From CAZBEL01 sp964628055 (lineage in GTDB: Bacteria > Fidelibacterota > Marinisomatia > Marinisomatales > TCS56), in the NCBI GenBank assembly GCA_964628055.1, contig CAZVNL010000001.1, positions 115,222-179,221 on the forward strand: a DNA stretch of 64,000 nt. Direction: 5' to 3'. The notes below the pieces were generated by a model. That model saw only the letters and a list, made by a program, of their open reading frames with translations. It made no database searches and had not been told where the DNA came from. This document shows, piece by piece, positions 18,875-27,443 of this stretch (its first letter is position 1; each line of letters begins with the position of its first letter). Position numbers and translations under genes: made by a program.

Positions 18875-19321
18875 ATGAAAATTCGTATCAGTACTATCAA
18901 AGATGTTCAAATCATCGTAACCTTCAACCTTGCCTTAGCTCGGGAGAGTGAAGGATTAGAATTGGATCCTCATCAAGTATCGAAGGGTGTGGAGGCGGTG
19001 TTCAATGATCCCGCGAAAGGGTTTTACCTACTTGCTGTTCAAGAGAGAAAACCAATTGGACAATTGCTCATCACCAAAGAATGGTCTGACTGGCGTAATG
19101 GTTACTTCTGGTGGATTCAATCGGTGTACGTTAAACCGGAGTACCGTCATGGGGGCGTCTACCGTGCCTTACATGAATACGTTAAAAACCTGGCTAAAGA
19201 AGAAGGGAATGTCTGTGGCATCCGGCTCTATGTGGAACAGGAAAACCAAGCGGCCCAGAAGGTCTACCGAAAAGTGGGCCTGGAACCCTCTCGTTACCTT
19301 TTGTTTGAGGCAATGGAATAG
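18875..19321 (+). CDS. GNAT-family N-acetyltransferase
   Basis: A 148-residue single-domain acetyltransferase of the Gcn5-related family, which moves acetyl groups from acetyl-CoA to amines. The acetyl-CoA-binding region is YVKPEYRHGGVYRALHEYV (about 88-106; the usual R/Q-x-x-G-x-G/A loop appears as RHGGVY), followed by the typical VEQENQAAQKVYRKVGLEP segment. The substrate cannot be inferred. ATG 18875 is preferred over a TTG 12 bases upstream. It stands alone between two non-coding stretches, so context gives no hint of its role. Confidence 0.85.
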   Translation: MKIRISTIKDVQIIVTFNLALARESEGLELDPHQVSKGVEAVFNDPAKGFYLLAVQERKPIGQLLITKEWSDWRNGYFWWIQSVYVKPEYRHGGVYRALHEYVKNLAKEEGNVCGIRLYVEQENQAAQKVYRKVGLEPSRYLLFEAME

Positions 19322-19419
19322 GAATAGTTACAGGTTAATAAAGCCTACAAGTCGAAAGGTCTGAAAGTCACTCGTCGCTGGTCGCAGGTCGGGACCGCAC
19401 CAAAGTTGAAGCTAAGGTA

Positions 19420-19722
19420 GAGTCGAAGGTTAAGGTGAAGGTAAAGGTTAAGGTTGAGAACCCCCCTTTTTCGTTTTGCAATACAGGGTGAGAAAAAAAC
19501 AGATTTCCACACCAATTTCCAATTTCTATCCTCATCTCCCATTGAATGACATCCGTCTTTTAGCGTTTCGCCTTGAAAATAATTTTACTTCGATCCAATA
19601 CCCCCGGCTTCACCAATTTATGGCTAATGGAATCAACAGCTATTATTGAAAAAAAGGGAATGTTGAACGCTGAACGCTGAATTATGATTGTCGAAAACGA
19701 CCAATATTTACCTGGTCTCACC
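19420..19722 (+). repeat. Long non-coding repeat, copy A
   Basis: This segment aligns with the reverse complement of 63665-63970. The core (19466-19668 against 63708-63912) is clearly similar by eye, with long identical blocks including one around CACACCAATTTCCAATTTC and one around ACATCCGTCTTTTAGC, and small gaps. It contains no open reading frame of note. Both copies begin with an AAGGTT-type hexamer tract and end near CAATATTT...TCACCA. Confidence 0.82.
19426..19455 (+). repeat. AAGGTN hexamer array, five units
   Basis: Five contiguous six-base units: AAGGTT, AAGGTG, AAGGTA, AAGGTT, AAGGTT. Decayed versions extend upstream (GCTAAGGTAGAGTCG). A more degenerate tract of the same type occupies 63921-63960 on the other strand at the matching end of repeat copy B. 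Confidence 0.8.
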
Positions 19723-19830
19723 AATAATTCAATTGGTTATTCATAATTCCTTATTCGACATTCAAAATTCATCCAATCTCAGATTTATGGTTAAGCTAAA
19801 CGTTCGTGATTAGAAGATCCTGAACGAGGG

Positions 19831-19900
19831 AGTGGGGCTTCCACGATCAAAAGGTCCTCCCCACCTTGGGGATGATTTCGGTGGGGTTGGAAGACTCACT
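19831..19900 (+). other. Nested inverted repeat (structured element) upstream of dusB
   Basis: An outer imperfect stem (AGTGGGGCTTCCA at 19831-19843 with TGGAAGACTCACT at 19888-19900, 11 of 13 pairs) encloses a perfect inner stem (CCCCACC at 19859-19865 with GGTGGGG at 19880-19886). No T-run follows. It could be an RNA leader structure or a mobile palindromic element. Confidence 0.5.
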
Positions 19901-20021
19901 TAAGCGACATAGTCGAGTAAATATAAAAATAAATTTCTTAAGACCAAGATTTGAAACTCCTGAATCAAAGAGTAGATTTAAAGATCAAAGAATGCCTAAA
20001 AACCAAACCAAACACCCACCC

Positions 20022-21002
20022 ATGCCCGCTAAACTAACCATCGGTTCGCTCACCATCACACCTCCAATTCTATTGGCGCCTATGGCGGGCATAACGGACT
20101 ACCCCTTTCGCCTCCTATGCAAAGAGATGGGGGCCGGGTTAGTGTACTCCGAGTTTGTCTCAGCGCACGGGATTATCCGCGAAAATCGCAAGACCCTAAA
20201 GATGATCCGTTTTACCCCCCAGGAACGTCCCATTGGCATCCAAATCTTTGGAGATAGCCCCGCTGTAATGGCTCAGGCAGCCCGGGAAATCAGGGAACAG
20301 TTTAAACCGGACTTGATTGACATTAATTACGGTTGCCCTGTACCTAAAGTCACTCGACAGGGTGCCGGATCTGCGGCTCTCCAGGACCTTGCACTTATGG
20401 AAGACATCACCAGGGCAGTAGTGAACGCCGTTCCCGGCGTACCCGTGACAGTAAAAATGCGCTCTGGTTGGGACACCCACTCCCCGGTAATTCCCCAGGC
20501 AGGACCCTTATTACAACATTGTGGGGTCAAGGGTATTACCCTCCATCCGAGAACGACGCGCCAGGGCTTCCTGGGTAAGGCCGACTGGATGCTGATCAAG
20601 GAACTAAAAGCTGCGGTTTCCATCCCGGTGGTCGGGAACGGTGATATCCGTCACCCCGAGGATCTTCTCCGTATGTTTCAACAGACGGACTGCGATGCCG
20701 TGATGATCGGGCGGGCAACCCTGGGGAATCCCTGGTTTTTCCAACAAGCCCAGGCTCTTTTAAAGGGGCTCTCCATACCGCCAAAACCCTCCCTAAACCA
20801 GCGCGTAGAAATGTGTAAACGTCACTTAGACCTCATGTGCCACTGGCATGGAGAGCGAGTCGGGACTAACCTGATGCGGAAACATTTCGGCTGGTATTTA
20901 AAAGGTTTCCCAGGAGCGGCCACTTACCGCCAAAGACTCGTTACAGCAGAGGACCGTCGAACGATAGTCACTATTTTAAACGCCATTAAAAAAGATCATT
21001 AA
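20022..21002 (+). CDS. dusB: tRNA-dihydrouridine synthase DusB
   Basis: A 326-residue FMN enzyme that reduces uridines in the tRNA D-loop with NADPH. It shows the N-terminal APMAGITDYPFR signature, the catalytic Cys in INYGCPVPKV, VTVKMRSGW, the LHPRTTRQGF loop, and the FMN phosphate-binding VVGNGDI and MIGRATLGNPWFF. ATG 20022 is chosen because IGSLTITPPILLAPMAG then sits at the usual distance from the N-terminus; ATG 19992 would add ten residues, and the open frame continues to 19866 through sequence that does not look coding. No strong ribosome-binding site precedes either start. Confidence 0.94.
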   Translation: MPAKLTIGSLTITPPILLAPMAGITDYPFRLLCKEMGAGLVYSEFVSAHGIIRENRKTLKMIRFTPQERPIGIQIFGDSPAVMAQAAREIREQFKPDLIDINYGCPVPKVTRQGAGSAALQDLALMEDITRAVVNAVPGVPVTVKMRSGWDTHSPVIPQAGPLLQHCGVKGITLHPRTTRQGFLGKADWMLIKELKAAVSIPVVGNGDIRHPEDLLRMFQQTDCDAVMIGRATLGNPWFFQQAQALLKGLSIPPKPSLNQRVEMCKRHLDLMCHWHGERVGTNLMRKHFGWYLKGFPGAATYRQRLVTAEDRRTIVTILNAIKKDH

Positions 21003-21347
21003 CCAGTAAAAAAAGTTGCTATAAAATCCTTCCACCCCTGAATGAGGTCATTCTGGAAGTCCCGTCAAGTAAGTACCATTCGGGTAGGCCCGCCATACCA
21101 CGGGGCTGGTTCTAAGCTCTACCCGTATGCAATTCTACTCCACTATGTCATGGTTCGACAGGCTCACCATGACACTCAATTCCTCTTTTTCATCATAGAT
21201 CTATCACCCTGAGCACGTCCACACCTCACCGGGAAAGGAAGAAAGACCCTACTCAATAAAAATCCCTAACCTTGCTTCACTTCCCTCTCCCCGTCTAAAT
21301 TTGCTGGCTATTTTTATCCTAACAAACCATCGAATCTAAACAAAACT
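21003..21347. other. 345-bp gap between dusB and pruA
   Basis: No coding sequence seen. It contains the perfect extragenic palindrome listed at 21147-21173 and, at about 21208-21217, the related fragment CACCCTGAGC. A promoter for pruA should lie here, but I could not pick out a convincing -35/-10 pair. Confidence 0.6.
21147..21173. repeat. Extragenic palindrome with TTCGACAGGCTCA centre
   Basis: GTCATGGT (21147-21154) pairs perfectly with ACCATGAC (21166-21173) around the 11-base centre TCGACAGGCTC. This is the familiar TTCGACAGGCTCA family of small intergenic palindromes found in many environmental bacterial genomes. Confidence 0.7.
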
Positions 21348-22982
21348 ATGTCAAGACACAGCACCCGCATCCCCAAACCAGTCAATGAACCTATTCAGTC
21401 CTACGCCCCCGGGCAAACCGATAGGGCAAAACTAAAGAAACAACTACAAGATTTACGTTCTCAAACGTTAGAGATACCCCTTATAATTGGTGGACAGGAA
21501 ATCCGTACCAGAAAGACGAGCACCTGTGTCATGCCCCACAACCACCGCCACATCCTGGCGACCTATCACCGGGCCGGAAAAAAGGAAGTTGAGCAAGCCA
21601 TCAACGTGGCTCTCAACGCTTGGAAAAGTTGGTCCACCACTTCTCTGGAAGTACGAGCCGCCATCTTTTTACGCATGGCCGATCTCCTACGGGGACCCTA
21701 TCGCTACCTTCTGAATGCGGCCACCATGCTCAATATGAGTAAAAACGCTTTTCAGGCAGAAATCGACTCTGCTTGCGAACTCATTGACTTCTGGACTTTC
21801 AACAGTTGGTACGCCCAGGAATTATATGAACAACAACCCATGTACTCCCCCGAGGGAATTAAAAACACGTTGGAACACCGTCCCTTGGAAGGATTCATTT
21901 TTGCCGTGACCCCCTTCAACTTCGTTAGCATTGCCGGGAATCTCCCCACAGCGCCGGTATTAATGGGCAATGTTGCCCTGTGGAAACCAGCCTCCAGCGC
22001 TGTTCTACCCGCCTATTACCTCATGCAATTGTTCAAGGAAGCTGGCCTTCCTGATGGGGTCATCAACTTCCTTCCCGGCCCGGGATCCCAGGTCGGGCCA
22101 CTGGTGTTAAACCACGATCGTTTCGCCGGGGTCCATTTCACTGGCTCGACAGCTACCTTCCAGCAGATGTGGAAAACCATCGGTAGCAACATTGCCCACT
22201 ATCGTTCCTACCCGCGCATTGTAGGTGAGACTGGGGGGAAAGATTTTTGCATCGCCCACGAATCGGCAAACCTGGAAGCGTTGGTGACTGCCCTCATACG
22301 CGGGGCTTTTGAATACCAAGGACAAAAATGTTCCGCCCTTTCCCGAGCTTATCTACCAAAAACAATCTGGCCCCAAATTAAAGAACGATACCTGGAACAA
22401 GTGGCCACGATCAAGATGGGGGACGTGCAAGACTTTTCCAATTTTATGAATGCCGTTATTGATCAGGCCGCTTTTAACACCATAAAACATTATATCGACT
22501 ATGCCAAACAAGCCTCGGAAACCACCTTTTTAACCGGTGGGAATTACGACGATAGAGAGGGGTATTTCATCGAACCCACGACGATCCTCACCAGCGACCC
22601 CCATTTCAAAACCATGGAAGAGGAAATTTTCGGACCGGTGCTCACCATTTATCTTTACGATCCCAAGGATTGGCATGCAACCCTGCATCTCGTGGACGAA
22701 ACATCTCCGTATGCCCTCACGGGCTGCGTGTTTGCCGAAGATTTCCAGGCCGCCGCCGAGGCCAGCACCGAGTTACGTCACGCAGCCGGGAACTTCTATA
22801 TCAATGATAAACCCACCGGGGCGGTGGTGGGTCAGCAACCCTTTGGCGGCAGTCGCGCCTCTGGGACCAATGACAAGGCCGGTTCCATTTTTAACCTCGT
22901 GCGCTGGGTTTCCCAACGAACCATTAAAACTAACTTCACTCCACCCACCGATTATCATTACCCCTTTATGGAGGCCCAGTGA
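21348..22982 (+). CDS. pruA: 1-Pyrroline-5-carboxylate dehydrogenase, ALDH4A1 type
   Basis: A 544-residue aldehyde dehydrogenase that oxidises glutamate semialdehyde (from proline or ornithine) to glutamate with NAD. The catalytic Cys is C328 (GQKCSA), the general base E294 (VGETGGKD), and the NAD-binding region holds VTPFNF and FTGS. The C-terminal GAVVGQQPFGGSRASGTNDK block and overall length match mitochondrial ALDH4A1 and its bacterial relatives rather than the PutA-type domain. No proline dehydrogenase is in the window. It lies 129 bp upstream of the COG2403 GTPase, on the same strand. Confidence 0.94.
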   Translation: MSRHSTRIPKPVNEPIQSYAPGQTDRAKLKKQLQDLRSQTLEIPLIIGGQEIRTRKTSTCVMPHNHRHILATYHRAGKKEVEQAINVALNAWKSWSTTSLEVRAAIFLRMADLLRGPYRYLLNAATMLNMSKNAFQAEIDSACELIDFWTFNSWYAQELYEQQPMYSPEGIKNTLEHRPLEGFIFAVTPFNFVSIAGNLPTAPVLMGNVALWKPASSAVLPAYYLMQLFKEAGLPDGVINFLPGPGSQVGPLVLNHDRFAGVHFTGSTATFQQMWKTIGSNIAHYRSYPRIVGETGGKDFCIAHESANLEALVTALIRGAFEYQGQKCSALSRAYLPKTIWPQIKERYLEQVATIKMGDVQDFSNFMNAVIDQAAFNTIKHYIDYAKQASETTFLTGGNYDDREGYFIEPTTILTSDPHFKTMEEEIFGPVLTIYLYDPKDWHATLHLVDETSPYALTGCVFAEDFQAAAEASTELRHAAGNFYINDKPTGAVVGQQPFGGSRASGTNDKAGSIFNLVRWVSQRTIKTNFTPPTDYHYPFMEAQ

Positions 22983-23111
22983 GCAAATATTACTGTCGTG
23001 TCCTCCACTTTCGGTAACACTTCGGTTTCTGTTAACCGCCGGTTTCGGTTTGTGAACCCTGAATGAACGGGTGTCGACTTAAAACAAGAACATAATTTTG
23101 AGGAGTGTTCC

Positions 23112-24425
23112 ATGAACAGAATTAAAACCATCATTATGGGTGCTGCCGGGAGGGATTTTCACAACTTCAACGTGCTTTACCGTGATAACGAACATCGGGA
23201 AGTCGTGGCGTTTACGGCTACCCAAATCCCTAACATCGAAGGACGGATATATCCGCGGGAATTAGCTGGTAAGCTATACCCGCAAGGAATCCCCATCTTG
23301 GACGAAGCAGAATTAGAGTCACTCATCGAGAAATATACCGTGGACGAGGTGGTCTTTTCCTATTCGGATATTTCCCATGAAACAGTCATGCACAAGGCCT
23401 CTCGTGTTTTAACAACCGGGGCCCATTTCAAGCTGTTGGGCGCCAGGGCGACGATGCTCAAATCCACCAAACCGGTAGTGGCCATTGGGGCCGTACGCAC
23501 GGGATGCGGTAAGAGTCAAACCACCCGCCGCGCAGCGCAAATCTTGAAAGCAGCCGGGAAGAAAGTAGCCGTCATTCGCCACCCCATGCCTTACGGGGAT
23601 CTCGTGGCGCAAAGGGTGCAACGGTTTGCTTCTATCGAAGACATGGCAGCGCAACATTGTACCATTGAGGAAATGGAAGAATACGAACCCCACATCATGG
23701 CTGGGAATGTGGTGTATGCTGGCGTGGACTACGAGGCAATCCTACGGAAAGCCGAACAGGAAGCCGATATCATCCTCTGGGACGGGGGTAACAATGACCT
23801 CCCCTTTTACTGGCCGGATGTATTCATCGTGGTGGTGGACCCTCACCGTCCGGGTCATGAACGCATTTACTACCCCGGTGAGACGAACCTGTTACTGGCT
23901 GACGCGGTGGTGATCAACAAAATCGATTCCGCCGAGCCGGACAACGTGGATGAAGTACGCTGGTCGGTGCAAGAAGCCAACCCCCGGGCCGTGATTATCG
24001 AGGCTGCCAGCCCTATTTCTGTGGAGGGCCCCCAGTTAATTCGGGGAAAACGGGCTTTGGTAGTGGAAGATGGCCCTACCGTGACCCATGGTGAAATGCC
24101 TTATGGAGCGGGTCTCATCGCCGCGGAAAAATTTGGCGCTGAAGATGTGATCGACCCCCGTCCTTACACGGTGGGGAGTATCACCGCCACCTTCGAAAAA
24201 TACCCGGATATTGGCCTCCTACTTCCCGCCATGGGATACGGTGAGCAACAGGTAAAAGACTTAGAGGCCACCATCGCCAAGGTGGACTGCGATGTAGTTA
24301 TTATCGGGACACCCATCGACCTTCGGCGTATTGTAAAGATTAAACAACCCTCGGTACGGGCAACCTATGATCTCCAGGAAATCGGTCAACCCACGCTGGA
24401 ACAGGTCTTGAAACCCTTGCTCTAA
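23112..24425 (+). CDS. COG2403-type predicted GTPase (cyclic 2,3-diphosphoglycerate synthetase-like)
   Basis: A 437-residue protein with an N-terminal Rossmann-like domain (about 1-115), a Walker A loop at G126-S135 (GAVRTGCGKS), a Walker B-like ILWDGGNND, and a C-terminal NKID motif (about residue 270) that fits guanine specificity. The family resembles archaeal cyclic 2,3-diphosphoglycerate synthetase, and many members carry that name, but the function in bacteria is not established and thermoprotection by cDPG should not be assumed. It has a strong ribosome-binding site (GAGGAG) and sits one base upstream of carbamate kinase, so the two are probably co-translated. The pairing suggests a link to carbamoyl-phosphate or another acyl-phosphate, which is inference. 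Confidence 0.8.
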   Translation: MNRIKTIIMGAAGRDFHNFNVLYRDNEHREVVAFTATQIPNIEGRIYPRELAGKLYPQGIPILDEAELESLIEKYTVDEVVFSYSDISHETVMHKASRVLTTGAHFKLLGARATMLKSTKPVVAIGAVRTGCGKSQTTRRAAQILKAAGKKVAVIRHPMPYGDLVAQRVQRFASIEDMAAQHCTIEEMEEYEPHIMAGNVVYAGVDYEAILRKAEQEADIILWDGGNNDLPFYWPDVFIVVVDPHRPGHERIYYPGETNLLLADAVVINKIDSAEPDNVDEVRWSVQEANPRAVIIEAASPISVEGPQLIRGKRALVVEDGPTVTHGEMPYGAGLIAAEKFGAEDVIDPRPYTVGSITATFEKYPDIGLLLPAMGYGEQQVKDLEATIAKVDCDVVIIGTPIDLRRIVKIKQPSVRATYDLQEIGQPTLEQVLKPLL

Positions 24426-24426
24426 C

Positions 24427-25377
24427 ATGAAGGCTAAAACCGCCATCATCGCCCTGGGAGGAAATGCCCTGTCACCTGGCGGGGAATCGGGGACCATTAA
24501 AGAACAGTTTGCCCATACCCGGGAAAGTCTTAAAGTGGTGATGCATTTCATCCACCGAGGATATAACTTGTGCATTACCCATGGTAATGGTCCCCAGGTA
24601 GGGGATGAACTATTACGCATGGAACTCACCTACCAACAGGTCCCTCCCCTTCCGTTAGGTGTCTGTGTGGCGGAAACCCAGGGATCCATCGGGTACATGA
24701 TCCAACAGTCCTTGCAAAACGCCTTAAAATCCGTCGGGATTAACCGGGAAGTGGTGACGCTCATTACCCAGGTAGTGGTCGATCCCGAAGATCCTTCCAT
24801 TAAACGCCCCACCAAGTTCATCGGTAGTCGCTACGATGAAAAACAAGCCCGTCACCTGGCGGCTCAATTCGGTTGGCAGATTGCCGAGCAAAATCCCGGT
24901 GAATGGCGACAGGTCGTCCCCAGTCCTAAACCGCACTTCGTCATGCATGGTAAAAGTATTAAAACGTTAGTGGATCAGGGTACCATCGTCCTGGCCTCCG
25001 GGGGCGGGGGCATTCCCGTGTATTACGATCGCGAAGATAAATTAGAGGGTCTGGACGCCATCATTGATAAAGACCTTTCCGCCGCCCTGTTGGGGCGCGT
25101 AATCCGCGCCGAGGAGTTGTGGATTATCACCGATATTGACCGCGTTTATTTAAACTACAACCAACCCAACCAGACCCCCATTAGCTACATGACGATGGAG
25201 AAGGCTTACCAGTATCTCCGGGAAGGGCATTTTCAACCGGGGAGCATGGCGCCGAAAATCGAAGCGGCCATTTACTTCCTACGCCACTACGGGGAAAAGG
25301 TGGTCATTACATCGATTCCCGAAGTAGAGGGTGCTTTAACTGACCGGGCAGGAACAACGATAGGAAAAAGGAAATGA
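24427..25377 (+). CDS. arcC: Carbamate kinase
   Basis: A 316-residue amino-acid-kinase-fold enzyme. It reversibly converts carbamoyl phosphate and ADP to carbamate and ATP, the energy-yielding step of arginine or purine-derived catabolism. Motifs: ALGGNAL near the N-terminus, THGNGPQVG (about 58-66), VVASGGGGIPV-like LASGGGGIPVYY (about 188-199), DKDLSAALLG, and the C-terminal GSMAPKIEAA. No arginine deiminase or ornithine carbamoyltransferase is nearby. One base separates it from the GTPase gene, and it overlaps sucC by four (ATGA). Confidence 0.96.
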   Translation: MKAKTAIIALGGNALSPGGESGTIKEQFAHTRESLKVVMHFIHRGYNLCITHGNGPQVGDELLRMELTYQQVPPLPLGVCVAETQGSIGYMIQQSLQNALKSVGINREVVTLITQVVVDPEDPSIKRPTKFIGSRYDEKQARHLAAQFGWQIAEQNPGEWRQVVPSPKPHFVMHGKSIKTLVDQGTIVLASGGGGIPVYYDREDKLEGLDAIIDKDLSAALLGRVIRAEELWIITDIDRVYLNYNQPNQTPISYMTMEKAYQYLREGHFQPGSMAPKIEAAIYFLRHYGEKVVITSIPEVEGALTDRAGTTIGKRK

Positions 25378-26546
25378 AGATACACGAATATCAAGCCAAG
25401 GCTATATTTAAAGAATTTGGGGTAAGCATTCCCCCTGGTATCCCGGCTTTTAGTGTGGAAGAAGCCATTGCGGCCTACCATGAGTTAGGACAGAAAACGG
25501 TAGTCGTTAAGGCACAAATTCATGCTGGTGGTCGGGGTAAAGGAGGCGGTGTGAAATTGGCCCACACCCGGGAAGAGGTTCGAACCATCGTGGCAGGTTT
25601 ATTGGGAAAAACCCTCGTCACTCACCAGACAGGTCCGGAGGGAAAAGTAGTGCAACGATTGTTAATTGAAGCCGGTATCGCCATCGCCCGGGAACTCTAC
25701 ACCGGGATCGTTTTGGATCGAGCGGCAAAAAGATACGTCGTCATGGTCTCCACCGAAGGAGGTGTGGAGATCGAAAAGGTAGCTGCCGAGACACCGGAGA
25801 AAATCGTCAAAGAATGGATCGACCCGCAACAGGGTTTTACCCTGCAACAAGCTGAAAAACTGGCCCGTGCGCTGCAACTCACCGATGAACAGATTAAACC
25901 GGGTAGTGATATCTTCCTGGCGTTGTGGGAGGTTTTTAAGGCCAAGGATTGTTCCCTCATCGAAATCAATCCGTTAGTTGTCACCGATGATAATGCTGTG
26001 GTAGCTTTGGATGCCAAAATAAATTTTGACGACAATGCCCTTTTCCGTCATCCAGAATTGTTGGAGCTGCGCGACTTGAGCGAAGAGAATCCCGCCGAGG
26101 TGGAAGCCAGTGAATACAAGCTAAATTACATTAAATTGGATGGAAATGTCGGTTGTATGGTAAACGGCGCCGGCTTGGCCATGGCCACCATGGATATCAT
26201 CAAATTATTCGGTGGCGAACCGGCTAATTTCCTAGACGTGGGTGGGATCGCCAGTTCGGAGACCGTGGCCAATGGATTTAAAATTCTCCTCGCCGATGAA
26301 AACGTCCAGGCCGTGCTCATTAACATTTTCGGTGGGATTGTTCGCTGTGACCGGGTGGCCCAGGGCGTGATCGATGCCATGCACACCATCCAGGTAAACG
26401 TGCCGGTCATCGTTCGCCTGGAAGGGACCAATGCCCAACAGGCGGCTAAGTTATTAAATAACTCCCCCTTGGATTTTTTCGTTGCCACCAGCCTGAGTGA
26501 CGCCGCCCAAAAAGCCGTGAAAGCCACAACAGGAGAACAATTATGA
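25374..26546 (+). CDS. sucC: Succinyl-CoA synthetase beta subunit
   Basis: A 390-residue ATP-grasp subunit. With SucD it interconverts succinyl-CoA and succinate with NTP formation in the TCA cycle. Visible motifs are the N-terminal MKIHEYQAKAIF, the nucleotide-binding KAQIHAGGRGKGGGVKLA, IEINPLVV, and the GGIVRCDRVAQGV loop near the C-terminus. Length and layout are standard. It overlaps arcC and sucD by four bases each. Confidence 0.97.
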   Translation: MKIHEYQAKAIFKEFGVSIPPGIPAFSVEEAIAAYHELGQKTVVVKAQIHAGGRGKGGGVKLAHTREEVRTIVAGLLGKTLVTHQTGPEGKVVQRLLIEAGIAIARELYTGIVLDRAAKRYVVMVSTEGGVEIEKVAAETPEKIVKEWIDPQQGFTLQQAEKLARALQLTDEQIKPGSDIFLALWEVFKAKDCSLIEINPLVVTDDNAVVALDAKINFDDNALFRHPELLELRDLSEENPAEVEASEYKLNYIKLDGNVGCMVNGAGLAMATMDIIKLFGGEPANFLDVGGIASSETVANGFKILLADENVQAVLINIFGGIVRCDRVAQGVIDAMHTIQVNVPVIVRLEGTNAQQAAKLLNNSPLDFFVATSLSDAAQKAVKATTGEQL

Positions 26547-27415
26547 GTATATTAGTCAACCAAGACACCAGGGTTTTAATACAGGGTATTACCGGGCGTG
26601 AAGGTTCTTTCCACGGCCAACAGATGTTAGACTATGGGACGCAAGTAGTTTGCGGTGTTACACCCGGTAAAGGTGGCCAAACAGCCTTAGGGGTACCGGT
26701 GTACAACAGCGTCCAGGAAGCCGTAAAACAGGAAACAATCAACACCTCAATCGTATTTGTACCGCCCCGTTTTGCCGCCGCGGCAATTAAAGAAGCTGCC
26801 GAAGGCGGAATTGCTCTCGTCGTTTGCATTACCGAAGGCATTCCTACCCAGGACATGGTTCAGGTGAATGCTTTTTTAAGTGACAAAAAGACGCGCCTGG
26901 TGGGACCTAATTGCCCGGGGGTCATTTCTCCGGGGCAGGCCAAGGTGGGAATCATGCCCGGCTTCATTCACGAACGGGGTCGGGTAGGTGTCATGTCCCG
27001 TTCTGGCACCCTTACTTACGAAGCGGTTCACCAGTTGACGCACTACGGCCTAGGACAATCCACTTCCATCGGCATCGGTGGCGATCCCATTGTAGGAACC
27101 TCCTTCATTGACTTATTGGAACTATTCGCCGACGATCCCGATACGGAAGGCGTCGTGATGATCGGTGAAATTGGAGGTACCGCGGAAGAAGAGGCGGCTC
27201 AATGGGTCATTCAAAACCATTTCAGCAAGCCCATCGTGGCTTTTATCGCGGGTCAAACCGCCCCTCCCGGGCGGCGTATGGGACATGCTGGGGCCATTAT
27301 CTCTGGCGGTAAAGGTACAGCCAAGGAAAAAATGCAGGCGCTCCAACAAGCCGGTATCCACGTGGTCACTAACCCCGCTGAAATTGGTAAGACCATAGCT
27401 GGTTTACTGAATTGA
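26543..27415 (+). CDS. sucD: Succinyl-CoA synthetase alpha subunit
   Basis: A 290-residue CoA-binding subunit. It has the N-terminal GITGREGSFH CoA site, GPNCPGVISPG, and the active-site H248 (GHAGAIISGG) that is phosphorylated during the reaction. The ATG overlaps the sucC stop and has a strong ribosome-binding site (AGGAGA). ndk follows after 28 bases. Confidence 0.97.
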   Translation: MSILVNQDTRVLIQGITGREGSFHGQQMLDYGTQVVCGVTPGKGGQTALGVPVYNSVQEAVKQETINTSIVFVPPRFAAAAIKEAAEGGIALVVCITEGIPTQDMVQVNAFLSDKKTRLVGPNCPGVISPGQAKVGIMPGFIHERGRVGVMSRSGTLTYEAVHQLTHYGLGQSTSIGIGGDPIVGTSFIDLLELFADDPDTEGVVMIGEIGGTAEEEAAQWVIQNHFSKPIVAFIAGQTAPPGRRMGHAGAIISGGKGTAKEKMQALQQAGIHVVTNPAEIGKTIAGLLN

Positions 27416-27443
27416 ATGACGAATTAGGAGAAAGGATAAGAAC

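Larger units (their letters stand above)
19322..20021. other. 700-bp gene-free stretch
   Basis: No convincing coding sequence on either strand. It holds an AAGGTN hexamer array, one copy of a long dispersed repeat whose other copy is at the right end of the window, and a nested hairpin just before dusB. The rest is AT-rich with short direct repeats such as GAACGCTGAACGCT (19665-19678). Confidence 0.75.

Noticed and set aside
19322..20021. CRISPR array or insertion sequence in the gene-poor region
   Set aside because: The hexamer units are contiguous with no spacers, and no transposase-like frame or clear terminal inverted repeat was found.
23112..24425. Cyclic 2,3-diphosphoglycerate synthetase as a firm function
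   Set aside because: The resemblance is at family level only; the bacterial proteins have no demonstrated cDPG activity and nothing else here suggests that pathway.
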